Shown piece after piece: positions 44,918 to 58,691 of a stretch of DNA of 64,000 nucleotides (position 1 is its first letter; each line of letters opens with the position of its first letter). The notes under the pieces were generated by a model. That model did no database searches and was not told the origin of the DNA. It was given only the letters and a program-made list of their open reading frames with translations. The translations under genes and the position numbers were made by a program. The DNA is from Cenococcum geophilum 1.58 (Eukaryota; Ascomycota; Dothideomycetes; Gloniales; Gloniaceae), in contig KV748192.1 in assembly GCA_001692895.1 (NCBI GenBank), positions 310,001-374,000 on the forward strand. The letters run 5' to 3'.

Positions 44918-45000
44918 TGCTGGCAGGTTGCGCGTAGGTTGCGCGCAGGTTGCTCGCAGGCTGCGCGCAGGTTGCTCGCAGGCTGCGCGCAGGCTGCGTG
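44918..45000. repeat. Tandem array, about 11-bp unit GCAGGTTGCGC
   Basis: About seven copies of GCAGGTTGCGC / GCAGGCTGCGC. GC-rich in an AT-rich block; CA and TG fully retained. Confidence 0.8.
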
Positions 45001-45377
45001 TCAAAAAAACACGACATAGGCTAGTCGGTCGAGTTGCCAAATGCCCTCAACTGCGCGCCAATTGCGTCAACCACCAACCATTGAGGCCATTGGTAGGGTA
45101 CCATATTTTGCCGATGTTATTTTATAACTTAATTAGTTCTAGCGCCTTCTCTACTATTTTAACTAACCTATTTATATCTCTTTTTAGTAGTAGTACTAAT
45201 ATTAATATAAGGTCCGTAACAAAAATAGATTAATATTAAAGATGCTTAATAGCGTAGGATATATATAGCTACTAAGATAGTATAGTATTAAGTTAAAGCG
45301 ATATATAAGGAAACTTAGAAAGGGTTAAGCTATATATTAAAGAGATACTATAAGTATAGTAAAAAGCTATAGAGCCT

Positions 45378-45503
45378 ATGTGACGATCGCCTACTAAGCT
45401 AAACAAACGTAACTGGCTAAAAAGGTACAGTGCTAAACCGAATGGTTTGACGGCTTGGTAACCAATATATGTATATTTATTGCCCCCTTTGTTGTCACCT
45501 AAT
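45378..45503. mobile_element. Short insertion with AGCCT duplication (possible solo LTR or MITE)
   Basis: A 126-bp segment with normal CA/TG content interrupts the host Gypsy frame. AGCCT occurs immediately on both sides (45373-45377 and 45504-45508). It begins ATGTGACGATCG and ends TTGTCACCTAAT; GTGAC/GTCAC near the ends may be short inverted repeats. Removing it restores the Gypsy frame (SYRA-LESKKL). Confidence 0.55.
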
Positions 45504-46047
45504 AGCCTAGAAAGTAAAAAGCTAGTAAGATATATAGTATAGGATTGCAAAATAGAACTAGAACTAAAAATAAGTCTAAAGTTCTCTCTAATCTATAAAT
45601 TAACTAAAGAAGAGTTAAGAGCACTTAAAGAGTTTATCTAGGAAAACTTATAAAAGGGATATATTAAATTATTATAGTTATTATTAGGATATTTAGTACT
45701 ATTTATACTAAAAAAAGGAAAACTTAGGCTATATATTAACTATATATAGTTAAATAGTATTACTAAAAAGAATAGATATCTTTTACTATTAATTAATAAA
45801 ATTTAGAATAGAATAAGTAATATAAAAATCTTTATAAAAATAAATCTAAGATAGGCATACTATTAAATTAGAATTAAAAAAGGTAATAAATAAAAGGCAG
45901 TTATTAGGTTAAAGGAAGGACTATATAAACTATTAGTTATATTATTTAGGCTTATAAATATATTAGTAATATTTAAAAAGCGAATTAATAGCGTATTAGA
46001 AGAATACTTAGATAAGTTTATTATAGTATACCTTAATAACATTATTA

Positions 46048-48094
46048 TAGTAAAACCTCGTTATACCGTTCAGCCCGGTAGTAGGGGGTTTAAACGTTAT
46101 GCCGTATGGAAACGTTATATTGCGAGCTTACTTATTAATCGCTGCAAGGAGCTAAATTAAATCTTCTCTCTATCCATAACTACTTAAAGAAGCTCGTAAT
46201 AGTCGTCTGCTTTACTTACGCAGCTTAACGGCCTCGAATTACTCTCTCTGCCTTTATGAGAGCTGTAATTAGAGCCTTATTACCCTCCTCTTGCTGCCCC
46301 TTATAGAGCTTAAGACGCTCTAATGCATCTAAAGCCTTATTAAGCTTAATAACTTATGGCTTAACCTTATTACCGCTTTCCTTGTTATCTGGCGCATTAT
46401 ATAAAGCTATAATTAAGGCCTTAATTACTTCCTGTAATAAGGAGGCCTCAGGCTCTATTAAAGCGTCCTCCCTATCTAGATTAATAAAGTTATTAATAGC
46501 TATTAATTGCCCGATTTGCCCTGCCTGGCTAAGCTACTATAAATACACCTCCAATTCGGCCTCAAGCTAAGGCTTACTGTACCCGCTTAGCGCACTCTGG
46601 GGGCCCTTGCGGGGTCCAAAGATCGTTAAATGTGTAAAGCAATTTATTACGGTTTAAGGGCTAATTTTATACTATGCTGCGATAGCCCATTAAACGGCCC
46701 TAAGTACGTTTATTGTCTTAAGGGGGTTCCTATTTTGTTCCACCTAATCTACTATATAAGACAGCCAGTAGCGGCGGTAATAGGCTTTAAAGGTTTGAAT
46801 TATACCCTAATCTAGAGGCTGATAGAGAGAGGTAACGTTTTTAGGCAGGAATTTAACCCTAGTGTTAAGTAAGCTAGCGTGCTCCAATATTGTAAGCATA
46901 CCCCTAGTATAGCCAGGAGCGGAATTAATAAGTAGGAGGACCTTCCTGCCGCCTATTAAGCCGTTAAACCACTTAATATAATTAAGAAATATTAACGCTG
47001 TTATCTAGGCCTTCTTATTAAACCTCTAGGTAAAGTTAAGGCCTCTTAAGTTGCTATACTGCGTGCTAAAACATTAAGGATTTTTCGCTCTTCTAATAAT
47101 CCATAGGGGTACAATATGGCTGCCGTCTATGTTGCTGCAGTGGACGGTTATAATACGCCCCTTCTACTTTTTAGTGCCTAATTGCCCTGTAGTTATAAGT
47201 CCTATATCCGGCGTGGCCTTATAAAAAAGCCCTGCCTTATCTATATTATAAACGTCTTAATTTGGGTACGCATCTATAATAACCCTAAGCTCCTATATGC
47301 GCTCCTTAGCGCCCTCTATATCTACTAACCTAGCCTTACTATATAGCTTCCGTCTTAATATTTAATTCCTCTTCTTAAAGTTATTAACCCAACCGCTTAA
47401 GAAGCTAGGCTATTATTAACCCTAATAACACGCTATTATATTCTAAAGCTTTATTGCTATAGCCCGTATAAGGTCGCCGGTAACGAGTATATCAGCGGCC
47501 TGCATCCGCTGTTGCTATTTAAATAGCGCTTCTTTAAGCTTAGGATTATTAGCAGCTCTAAGCCTCTTAAAGCCCTCCTAGCCGCGTTAAAGGACAAGTA
47601 AATTAAGGTACTTATATTTAGGCTTTAAGGAGTCCAATATAATAGACTGTTAAATAGGGCGTTAAAATTGATCGGTAAAAAAGCGAGTAGCGTCTCTCTA
47701 AGGTTTTCCAGGGTTCTTACGGCAGTATACCCGGATCTGCTGCCTCTTATGCTCTAAAATACTATGGCGGCGAAGGCGCTCAAGATCCTTAGGCTTTGCC
47801 ATTATATAGAGGTGTGTTAAATTGATGAATATTAATGGCAGCGGTGCTGGTTTATAGGCTTAAGAGTAAGGGGTTAATATATGGGCCCTAAATTAGCTCC
47901 AAAAATAGGGTTTCCAACACCATAATAGCTCGCGCTATACCGTTCTTATATAAGAGAGCTTTAAACGTAACGGCGTATTAAATTTAAACGTAAAGCCTTA
48001 CACGCCTTATAGTAAAATTAACTGTTCCTAGCTATTAACCGGTATACCGTAGATAAACGGTGTACTAAGATAACGTCATAGCGCGGCTTTACTG
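46048..48094 (-). mobile_element. pogo/Tigger-type DNA transposon
   Basis: A 2047-bp insert is flanked by TA (46046-46047 and 48095-48096). The ends are imperfect inverted repeats: TAGTAAAACCTCGTTATACC at the left against CAGTAAAGCCGCGCTATGAC read inward from the right, the CAGT-type start typical of pogo/Tigger elements. It splits the host Gypsy reverse transcriptase just after its active site. Confidence 0.82.
46220..47802 (-). pseudogene. pogo/Tigger transposase relic (DDE_1)
   Basis: On the minus strand from MAKPKDLERL (47802), reading through stops. An N-terminal helix-turn-helix/CENP-B-like region leads to a DDE domain with YNIDKAGLFYKATPD, VLLLINSAPGYTRG (second catalytic Asp replaced by Asn) and NVTSLYQPLDQGIIQTFKAY. 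The domain order and spacing match the DDE_1 family. In-frame TAG/TGA codons and D-to-N changes show it is inactive. Confidence 0.8.
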
Positions 48095-48274
48095 TATTTA
48101 TTTAATAATTAAAGGAGAATATAGAGAGTATATTAAATAGGTCTTAAAGGGCTTATTAAAGGAATGCTAGTAGTAATTAAGAAATATAAGTTCTTTATAA
48201 AGGGGACTAATTTTATTAATTTTATTATTAAATTAGGTTATATTAATATAGGCCTAAGAGGAGTAAAAGTTATA

Positions 48275-48700
48275 TATAACGGAACCTTGTAGTAAGAACT
48301 ACGGTGGGTCCTGTTATTAGGCTAGGTGTATAGGAAATGCAAGTATAAAAGTTAATAACGTGATAATAACTGGTAGAGTGGTTACCTAATAGATTAACTC
48401 TAATTATATTCTAAGAATTACTACAAGGAAGGAACTATTTAGGTAGGGACTAAGGGTCCTTAAATACACAACCGTACTCCTATAAAATCCTTCTTATACG
48501 TAATATACGTCTTATATATAAGGTACGTAAGTTCCTCTCATTCCTTTTATTTAATACGTAGTATATTATATAACTTTGGTTACCATTCCTCGTTATATAG
48601 TTCTACCGGTTTTATCCTAAACCGTACTTATATTAACTAACTAGCTTCTTTTAACTTCTCTCTAAGTAGTCGTAATATTATACTTAAAGCGTCCGTAACA
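48275..48700 (-). repeat. Left (3') LTR of the minus-strand Gypsy element
   Basis: 426 bp from TATAACGGAACCTTG to GCGTCCGTAACA. Matches the split right LTR along its whole length, including the part beyond the nested insertion. Confidence 0.9.
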
Positions 48701-51700
48701 CTATCTCCCTCCTCTTTATTTTCGTCCTTAAAGATTTAAAATATCTCTAAGTTATTTACTAGAGGTATAATATCTATCTAGTTAATTTAGTTAATATTAT
48801 TATTTATTATACCTAAAGCAATTTCTTCTTTATACGCCCAACGTCGTGCTCGCACTATTGCTACAATATTATCTTTTAGTGAGATTATATCGTCTCCGTA
48901 TTCTTACTGTTTAAAAGAGAGATTAGTTTATGTTATACTGGCGAACCTATCTTCGTGACAACCGTCCTTATACTTAGAGTGCACTAAAGCAAATATTTGT
49001 TTGTCCTATAATATTCGCTCTACTTTTAATACTAAATATATGCAACCTATTACTCTTAATAGCCGTCTAGTTCCCTAATTAATTTGTCTTAGGGTTTTGT
49101 ATTTAATCTACTGCTACGCGGCTAGATAGTAAACTATCTTAAGCCCTTACTAAGTTAGAATGTTCTTATAATACGGAATAGAAGGCCCTAGATACTTAAA
49201 TTGCGGTATCTATTTATTTACTTCGTCTTAAGAAGGTTTATAAGAAGGTTTATTTTAAGGAGTAGAAACTTATAGAATAAGGTTTATAGGAACTTGGTAA
49301 TAAAAGAACAGATTTTCCTCTAATAGAGAAAGAAATAGATCTAAGTAATTCGGCAACTGCTCTTCCTAGGTCCCCCTTAGGTAACTTATTTTTTAGTAAT
49401 CCTTCTTTATTAATACTGCCTAACCTAATTTCTTCTAATACTCCTATACCTTTCTTATAGCGTTCTTTAAATTTTTTAGTGGTTTTTAGGTAGTCTTAGT
49501 ATAACCTATCTACTTAACCTTATACCATATTTTATCGTTAATGTCCTTATAACTAATAATCTTTAAAACTTGCTATTTATTCTTTTTTTATCCTTTATAT
49601 ATGTCTGCTTTATAAACTAGTAGCTTAATATTTCCGTATGCTGGCTCTAGCATTACGATATACTGTATAGGGTAGATCTTTATTTTGGCTAGTAGGTTTA
49701 ACTTAAACGTAACTAGTAAAATCCTTTATATAATTTTAAAAGGTCCTAGTCTAACATAGTCTAACTTTTTACTTAGTTATTAACTCTTAAAATTTTTATA
49801 TAGTAACTATACTTTATCTCCCTCCTTAAGATCTGGTCCCTTAGATCTCTTAGCATTATAGTACCTTTTTATTCTCTTTTATACTTTCTTTACTAATTTT
49901 ATAAGGTCTGCATAAAGATTTATTAACGTCTTTATTCTTTCTTTAGCTATACTATTTATTTTCTTTACTTATCGTAATAATAACGATATTCTTGGCTTAT
50001 ATTCGTAATTTGCCTTAAATAGTAATATACCTATCCCTTCTTAAGGTGTCGCATTATATGCAAACTATATAACTAGTAATAGCGATACCCAATTATTCTA
50101 TGCATAATTGATATAATACCTTAGATACTACTCTAGCGTCTAATTTAATCTTTCCGTTTAACCATCTGTCTATAGATAATATACGGTAGAAGTTACTGCT
50201 TAAACTCCTTACTCTGCTAAGAACACTTCCTAAAATGCTGCTATAAATCTTAAATCTCTATCTAATATAATCTTACTTAGTGCTCTATATCTTATAAACA
50301 CTTCCTTAATATAAATTCTAGCGATATCTTCCGCTAANATTTCTTCNNTANATNCTATAAAGTATCCCCACTTTATAAGCTTATCNACTATTACTAANAT
50401 NGNNTTATAATCTTNTCCGGTAATAGGATCTCTTAACTTTAGTAACTTAATAATAAAGTCCTATAATATAACCTCCTATAGTCTCTCTAGTGTCTTAATA
50501 GGTTATAGCCCTCTATATAGCTTATGCCTTATTAGTTTATTCCTTTAGCAATTTAAACACTCCTTAGTGACCTTTCTAGCTATCCTCTAGATTCCGTTAA
50601 TAATGTACTCCTCTTAAAGTCTTAATACTAAGCCCGTAGCTCCATTATATCCTTAAGTTAATCCCTTATAGAATTCTTCTATGAATTACTCTGCTATACT
50701 TTTTAGGATATACTTTGCTTCTCAATTTTTATATATATTCGTCTATAGATCTTCTAGTTGTGCTTCTAGAATTCTTTATACCTAAAAGCTCTCTAGTATC
50801 TCGTAGACTTTCTCTAATTAATCCGTTTGTATCTTTTTGCAGTAAAGCTCCTAATGGCTTTTTATTGTTTTATAGTTTAGCTTTATAGCTTAGAGCATCT
50901 GCCTACGTGTTATTTATACCCTTAGTATACTAAATCTTAAAATAGTATTCTATAAGCATCTCTACCCATCTAACCTATCTTTAGTTAAGTTCCTTTGTTA
51001 TTAGGAATCCTATTAGGTTTTTATAATCCGTCTTAACTATAAATGGTTTCTTTATGCCTTATAAGAATACTCTCTATTCCTTTAATGCTATAATTATACC
51101 TAATAACTCCTTGTTATAGATGTTATAGTTTAACTCTAGTAGTGTTATCTTCCGACTATAATATGCCACTAGGTGCCATCTATCTTAATATTTCTACATA
51201 AAGTATGCCCCTAGTATATAGTTTAATATATTTATTTCTACAACTATTTCTAGTCCTAGTTAATAAATCTTAAGAACTAGCTCCTGGGTAAATAACTCTT
51301 TAACTTTCTTAAAGAGTTCCTGCTGCTTCTTTCCCCATACCTATAGTTCTTCTTTCTTTGTTAATTGCGTAAATGGTTTAATATCCTTTAACTACTGCGC
51401 TATAAACCTTCTGCAGTAATTATAAAACCCTAGAAATAATCTTAACTGCGTAACGTTCTATAGTTCTTACCAATTCACTATAGCCTTAATCTTTTTTAGA
51501 TCTATACTAAGTTGGCCTAGTTTAATAATAAATCTAACAAAATCGGTCTTCCTGGTAAAGAACTTGCATTTCTTAATTACTACTAGTATCTATTCTTCTT
51601 ATAGTCTCCTTAAGACCCATTTAACGTGTTCTCCGTGTTCTTCCTTACTTATAAAGTAGATAATAATATTATTAAGGTATACTATAATAAATTCATCTAA

Positions 51701-54700
51701 GTGTTCTCCTAATATATTGTTAATACGCTTCTAGAACGTTACTAGTGCATTTATAAGCCTAAATTGTATAACTAATGGCTTATACAGTCCTTCCTTTAAT
51801 TTAAAGGCTGCCTTCTATTTATCGCCTTCCTTAATTCTGATCTAATAGTATACCTATTTTAGATCTATCTTTGTAAAGATTTGCGCGTTGCCTATCCTAT
51901 CTTAGATTTCGCTAATTAAGGGTAAAGAATACCTATCCTTCCTAGTGATGCTGTTTAACTATCTATAGTTAATATACAGTCTTAGTTTACTATTTTTCTT
52001 TAGTATAAACAGTACTGAATATCCTGATAATAACTACAATGGTCTAATATATCCTTTCCGTAAGTTTTCTTAGATAAACTCTTTTAACGCTCTACCTTCT
52101 TCTTTAGTAAGCTTATAGATTGGAAAAAACCTTAGACTTATTTCTAGTTCTAATTCTATTTTATAGTCCTACGCTATATACTCTAATAGCTTTTTACTCT
52201 CTGGTAACTATAGTTTCTTACTATACTTATAGTATCTCTTTAGTATATGGCTTAGTCCTTTCTCTATTTCTTCGTAGGTCGCTCCCACTTAGTACTATAT
52301 TAACTTAGCTTATTATCGCATCTTACGGCGTTAAGTATCCCTAATATTAACCTAACCTATAATCTAATTAATCCTTAGATTATATTTCTATAACTAAGGC
52401 ATTTCTAATACTGCCTTATCCCTTCCTAATAGTAGGATATTAAAAGACATCTTAATTTATCTCCCTTTAATGGTTAACTAAATAGGTCCTGTTTTAAGAC
52501 TAATAATCCCCCCTCTATAGGTTATTAGATCTCCTAAAATTGTAACTAATAGGTAAAGTTGCTCCTTCTGTCTATAAGGTAATCCTATCCTTTTAACTAC
52601 TACTAGCAAGATGTGGTTTCTTATTGCTCCACTATCTATTAACGCCTCGAACTGTTAATCTTACTAATTAACTCGTAAATTTAGGTGTTGTCCTTAAATT
52701 CCTTTAAGGGTCTAAGGCTCTACTACTAGCTCCCTCTGGTCCTATAGGCCTCTACTTTTCCTAACTATTAGCTGCTTAATCTTTACGCACTTAGCTTACT
52801 CTTTAGCTAATACTTAGTTTACTTCTTATCCTCTATATACTATAGGTACGTATTCTCTAGGCATTCCTACTACTATTATCCCTCTAAGCATTCTTCCATA
52901 AGGAATCTTCCTGGTTAAAGTACTAAACTTCCTTTCTCTTAGACTTTTACTGGATGCCATCTATATATATACTTGGCATTTCTATACTATCGCTTATCTA
53001 TTATCTAGTATATCCTTATAGGGTATTTCCAATTCTTTTCCTTTGGATTCTTATACATCTTATATATATTGTCCACGCACGCGATCTATAATAACGTATA
53101 GTATACTAGGTGCTTTAGGTTAACTCTTAACTTATCTTTATCCTTAAGTTTAAACCTTTATTATGCTAATTTAAATGTTATAACTTTGTTTACGGGTACT
53201 AAGATACGTCTCTTACTTCTTTAGTCCTCTAAACACTCCTCTAAATCCTTTAATATTATAATTAAGGCTCCTTTAATATAAGTTATAGCCTTCTCTGTAA
53301 TAGGGTAGTCTTAGATAACTCATTTATCTAACTATATATAGAAATCTTCCTACTTATTATTGTGTTGCTGCCTATACCACTTTTAGTATAGCTATTAAAG
53401 TGTATACGGTTTGTCCGTAAGGAAGTATCTTCTTATTACTATATCGTAATAGCCTTTTATATGTTGTTTTTTAAACCTAGTTAGGATTCCTAGATCCTCT
53501 TCGTCTTCTAGTTTAATAAGCTACTTAGCTCTTAGTATACCTGCCCTAGGCCTATTAGTAATTCTTTATACCGGTACTTTATTCCTTATACGTCCTAATA
53601 TACTAGATCTCTTATTTAGTTTCTATTCTTGCTATATGATAATTCTTTACCTAAACTCTTCTATAGTTTCCTTTGGTTTGCGCCTTACGCTTTAATCCTT
53701 AAAGTTCTCTTACTTCTTAATCTTAGTATTAACTTTTTAATCTTTAGTTTAAACACTATATTCTACTAATAAGTCCTCTAGGTTTATATATCTATCTCCT
53801 AGTCTAGTTGCTATTTATATTGCAGATTCTCTAATCTATAAAAAAGCCTCCTGCCTCTTATCTATAGATGTTCTGATTTATACCCTAAATTCTTAATCTT
53901 TTAGATTCTTTAATCCTAAGCTCGCTTTTAACTTAAGCTTAGCTCCAGCCTTAGTCTAACTAGGCTTACTTAGTGTTCTTATCTTATCTTAAGAGTCTTA
54001 AATCTCACTTATCTCGTCTTAAGAATCTTATACCTATAGGAAACTTCGTCCTAAGCTTATTTGTATATCTTTAAACTAAGCTGCTACTCTGCTCTATCGG
54101 TTATTGTCCGTTATAGGTCCTTAAGCTTGCCTTATCTTATCTTAAGAATCTTAGTTATCTCTTATCTTGTCTTAAGAATCTTAAGCCTTTAGCCTTTTGC
54201 CTTTANTAAGTGCCAAAGTAGTTCGCTGTCCTACTTCTCTTGCGTCTCGCGAAGCGATAAATATCGTATTTAGTGGGGTCTTAATCCCTACTAATGTTCC
54301 CTATTCTATAGTGAAATCATCTTCTACCTCTAGTGTAATATCTCTAATAGCTACGTGTTCCCAGTAAACCGCTCTTATTACCTTATTATTACGAAATGTT
54401 TCGCCTATATCGAATTTATCGTCCTTAATATCCAATCTATAAACTAGTTTATTAGTTCCTTTGCATCCTATAGGTGCTAGCTCCTATAGCTAATAGCTTA
54501 CGCTATATTTAGCGTCTTTATAAATTTAGTATGCGTTATTATAACAAAATACAAAACTTTTAATTAAATACTCTTTTGTTCCTCGCAGTATATTATTATC
54601 CCTCTATACGTGTATATTGTCTACTATTAGTCTAGTTCCTTTTATTGCATAGTATCTCTAACTATCTTTATAATCCCTTATAAAGTGACCTTGTTTTCCG

Positions 54701-55761
54701 CAATTTATATAAGCTCCCTCTTTAAACTATTGCTTTTGCTATAGAGTCTGCCTAAACGTCTTCTACTGCTAAAATCCCTAGTTTGGCCTCTGCTCCTTAG
54801 ACCTTTAATTACTTAATCCTTGTCCCCTAGGTTTTTACGGTTTCTTACTCCATCTCTTATAGGCTTCTTTAGTACTACTTAGGTCCATTAGCTCTGCGCT
54901 ATACTATAGTTTTTAACTTAGCTTTAGTCGTTGCGTACTCTATACCTTATACAACTATAGAACTCTATCCTAGCCTCTTTTAGCCTGTTCCCTTTAATAG
55001 ATCCTATTATTAATCTTTATCGCTTAATCTATTAGTTCCCTTAGGGTGTCCGCATCTTCTATTAGAATAATTACGTCCTAGACTTTAGCCTTAAGTCCTT
55101 GCTTATACTGTGCTATAAGCGCCCTATTATTCCACTCTACTTATATTGCTAATGTCTAAAACTGCGTTGTATACTTAATTGCTAAGGTTCATTACGTAAT
55201 GTCTTAGAGTTTTTTTTCCGCCGTAGTTACTGCCTCTGGGTCTCTAAATATTTGTGTAAGTCGTTCTATAAATCTATTCTAGCTTAAGAACATAAACCGT
55301 ACCTCTTAGTTTATAGTTATTATTCCGTTTACCTGGATTTCTATAAGGTAAGGCTTAAACTACTTAAGTGCCCTTTCTGTTAAGAACAATCCCGCGTACA
55401 CTATTTGATCTATAGGTGTTGCTAGGTTAGCTCCCTTTTACGCAACCTTAAAGTATATCTACGTAAGGAATCCTTTAAGCTTTGATCTCTCTCCTAAGTA
55501 TCTTTTAATTAATGGTAACTTAACCTTTGCTACGCCTATCCCGTTAATCCTATTTTTTAACATTACATTATTTTCTATTAGCTAGTCGACTATTTTTTAT
55601 AGCTATCCGACCGTTATAGGTTGCTATAAGTTAGTGTCTGCTATACTAGTGTCGTTACCTAACCTTAAAGTAGTTGCCGCCGTTAATAGCGTTATGGTGG
55701 CTGCTTTTAGTAGTATATTATCCGTCCTTTTATATTTAATACTATAATTAGGTAGTAATTA
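48701..55761 (-). pseudogene. Gypsy gag-pol relic (minus strand)
   Basis: Reading the minus strand through many stops: gag starts near 55700; a CCHC-type knuckle lies near 54665-54720 (NCGKQGHFIRDY, with the last Cys replaced by Tyr). The reverse transcriptase active site reads YLNN at 51668-51679. The RNase H end KGINNT-ADALS-like is at about 50880-50945, with integrase sequence toward 49800. Coding is destroyed by TAG/TAA codons. Confidence 0.75.
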
Positions 55762-56044
55762 TATAACGGAACCTTGTAGCAAGAACTACGGTAGGTCCTA
55801 TTATTGGGCTAGGTATATAGGAAATGCAAGTATAAAAGTTAACAACGTAATAATAACTAGTAGAGTGGTTGCCTAACAGATTAACTCTAATTATATTCTG
55901 AGAATTACTACAAGGAAGGAACTATCTAGGTAGGGATTAAAGGTCCTTAAATACACAACCGTACTCCTATAAAATCCTTCTTATACGTAATATACGTCTT
56001 ATATATAAGGTATATAAGTTCCTCTCGTTCCTCTTATTTAATAC
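55762..56044 (-). repeat. Right (5') LTR of the minus-strand Gypsy, first part
   Basis: 283 bp up to the AATAC target site where the gag-only elements inserted; its continuation is at 60934-61076. Confidence 0.88.
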
Positions 56045-56319
56045 TGTCGGTATCACCTAGGGGGGTACTGCAATTGTAATATAAAGTAACAGGTTCTTAA
56101 TTTATTCGTGTTTTCTTGCAGAGGATTGTAAGGATCGCGGTGCCTAAATAGGGGGCTGATGAGTTACCGTAAGGATGACTAATTAGAGATATGACTACGT
56201 AACCTCTACTTATATAGATACTGGCGACATTTATAAAAAGGAAAGAAGGTAAGAAAGTATAAAGGAGAAGTATATAGGTTAACAGGTGCTTAGGGCAGTA
56301 ATCGCGAATGTCTTGGGTA

Positions 56320-56436
56320 TTGCGAATATTGCAGATGTTGCGGATATTGTTACGGATATTGCGGATATTGCGGATATTGCGGATATTGCGGATATTGCGG
56401 ATATTGCGGATATCGTAAATATTGCGGATATCGCGG
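56320..56436. repeat. Tandem array, 9-bp unit GATATTGCG
   Basis: About a dozen copies of GATATTGCG with variants (AATATTGCA, GATATCGTA). It lies in the 3' untranslated part of gag-only copy 1 (minus orientation) and is absent from the corresponding part of copy 2. Confidence 0.85.
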
Positions 56437-56588
56437 TGGAGACAGGTAGGCGCGTATAAGGTGTTACTAAGGTGTCCCGTAATAGAGCGTAGTTGAAGTT
56501 AGAACCGAAGGTGTGGCGGCTTTGGAAGGTATAAGAGTTATAGAGCTGTTGCAGACTATAGGGGAAAAGTAGGTGGGAGAGCTAAGTC

Positions 56589-58301
56589 CTATCTATTGTT
56601 ATCGAAATGATAGTTAAGAAAGTTAATATTAACGGTAAGGTCGGGAGGGTTATTGTCGTAGAGGTAGGTGGCGCTCTTACCCTTGTCGTTGCTACTCTTA
56701 TTGTTAACATTACCGCGCCTTACTATACTAGGTTCCGTACTACTAGGATCTATACTACTAGGCTCTATACTACCCGTAAGGCTATAGGCAAAGGCATTGT
56801 TGTTTATAGACGTGACTATATTCTTAGCCGTTTTGATTAGTATTGGTCCGTTTAAAGTCATAAAGTGCTTAATACCATGGTCGTTATAAAAGAAGTTACC
56901 GCTAGTAGGAACTGCAGTTAGGGTTGATGTATTGAATGCTATAGCCGTTATATCCTTGTTAAAGTCGTTGTTAATATTATTATCCGCGAGGTACTGGTAG
57001 ACATGTCTTTTAAATCCTTCTCTTGCTTTGTTACGTTCTTCTTTAGTATACCTAGTTAACCAATAGTCTCCTTTCTTACATACGAAGCACGTCCTAGCGT
57101 TATTGCCGTAACGGTTATTTAATAAACTTGGTTAAGACGTTAGTTAGTAGTAGCGACGGTTAGTAAAGAATACGTCCGTAGGCTGTAAGAATACATTAGC
57201 AGGTTGTCCTATAGTACTATTGATCTTCTTATAAGTGACGATTAACGATTATAGGCTGTTTATAAGGCCAGTAAGTGTGGTAGGTGGGTTTAAGCAAGCT
57301 GCCTGGTATACAGCGACGTCTTAATAAGCGACAATAAGCTTGTTATATAGGAAATTGTTATTATAGAGGTTAGCGTTAAGACCATGCTGTAGATAACGGA
57401 GGTCGTTAAGCAGTAGCTGTAGACAGTCCCCTGTAGACTTGCTTTTATTTTTTATTATTACTATCTTAAGAGTAATAGCATTCCACTTTGTTAGAATTCC
57501 ACGCTTATATTCCGGTCCTTTAAAATAGTTACGTATGGCATTATAGATGCTATTAAAGGTAGTATAGGTTGCCTTGTTCTTATAGTAGAAGTTAAGAGCA
57601 ATACTATATAGCATTGTTGGAAAGCCTTTAGTCTTTGCCTCTTGCGGTATACTAACTCTATTATAAAGGTCGTTAAAAATCGTAAGCTTACGGTCAAAGT
57701 TGTCATCCTCTCTACTATATTTGCTTTCCTCCGTATATATCTTTACTAGGGTTGCTAAGTCTCTACCGTAGTTAACGGCGGCTGTAACTTTTGTAGAAGG
57801 AGCTGTGACGTTTGTAGGTGAGGGAGGCTTGGTTGTAGGGAGGTTATTTAAGACAGCTAGGGTTAGGGTAGGTGACGTTAAGGGGGTTAATAAACGTGAT
57901 TTAAGACGGCGGTTGATAATATACGAATTAAAGGGTCCTTTACTGTTAATATATAGCTTAATTTCTTTATCTAACCATTCCATAGGGTCGTCCTTATAGG
58001 CGACGTTGTATAGTGCTTATAGTACTAACTTGCTCTTCTTATTAAAGATCCATACTCTATTACGTTGGAGTAGTTATTTAAGTTCCTTAATTGCGGACCT
58101 ATAAGCGTCCTTAAATATCTATACCTCGAAATTATTAAAGTCCTCTTAGTATGATTCCTATAAGCTTTTGTTCTTAAAGTTGCGCTTAGTATACTTATTG
58201 ATTTTAAAGTCAATATAGTTGGTAATATCTTTTGCGGTAGTCTTATTGGTTAGGGTAATCCCGTTACCCTAGTCCGGACGTTAGATTTCTGTATCGGACA
58301 T
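56589..58301 (-). pseudogene. Gag-like protein relic, copy 1
   Basis: The minus-strand frame starts MSDTEI at 58301 and is broken by a few stops. The longest intact part, 57983-57321 (220 residues), begins MEWLDKEIKL and includes LKSRLLTPLTSPTLTLAVLNNLPT. Further on, a Cys-containing segment ARTCFVCKKGD followed by TKEERNKAREGFKRHVYQ resembles the zinc-knuckle region of fungal retroelement Gag proteins. The last part (56861-56589) is a Ser/Asn-rich tail. No protease or polymerase follows within the element. Confidence 0.65.
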
Positions 58302-58691
58302 AATTAACTAGTGTAGATTGTGGTGTTCGTGGTGATCTTACGTGTTAAGTGGTTAATGTGATTTTTGATATGGCAGATCTGCAAGGAAGGTAGCAGGCGG
58401 TGTTAGGGTTATAGGTAGGTAGGTGCTGCTAACGCTGCTAGGTTGTGGGTTGCTGCTGAAGCTGCTAGGTGTACTGGCTTAGTAAAGAGGTCGTACTAGG
58501 TATTGGTATGCGTGATGGACGCGAACCGGACAAAGCCTTGGTAGGAGCCAGTTCTTTAAGTTCCCAGGGCCTTAGTAGGAAGGGTTCTCCTTAGTAAACG
58601 CGACGAGATTGACGGGCCTTAGTAGGAGCGATCGCGTATTATCTCTCTTTGTAATAACACCGGATTCTGATCTGTGATATTAACTAATCAG

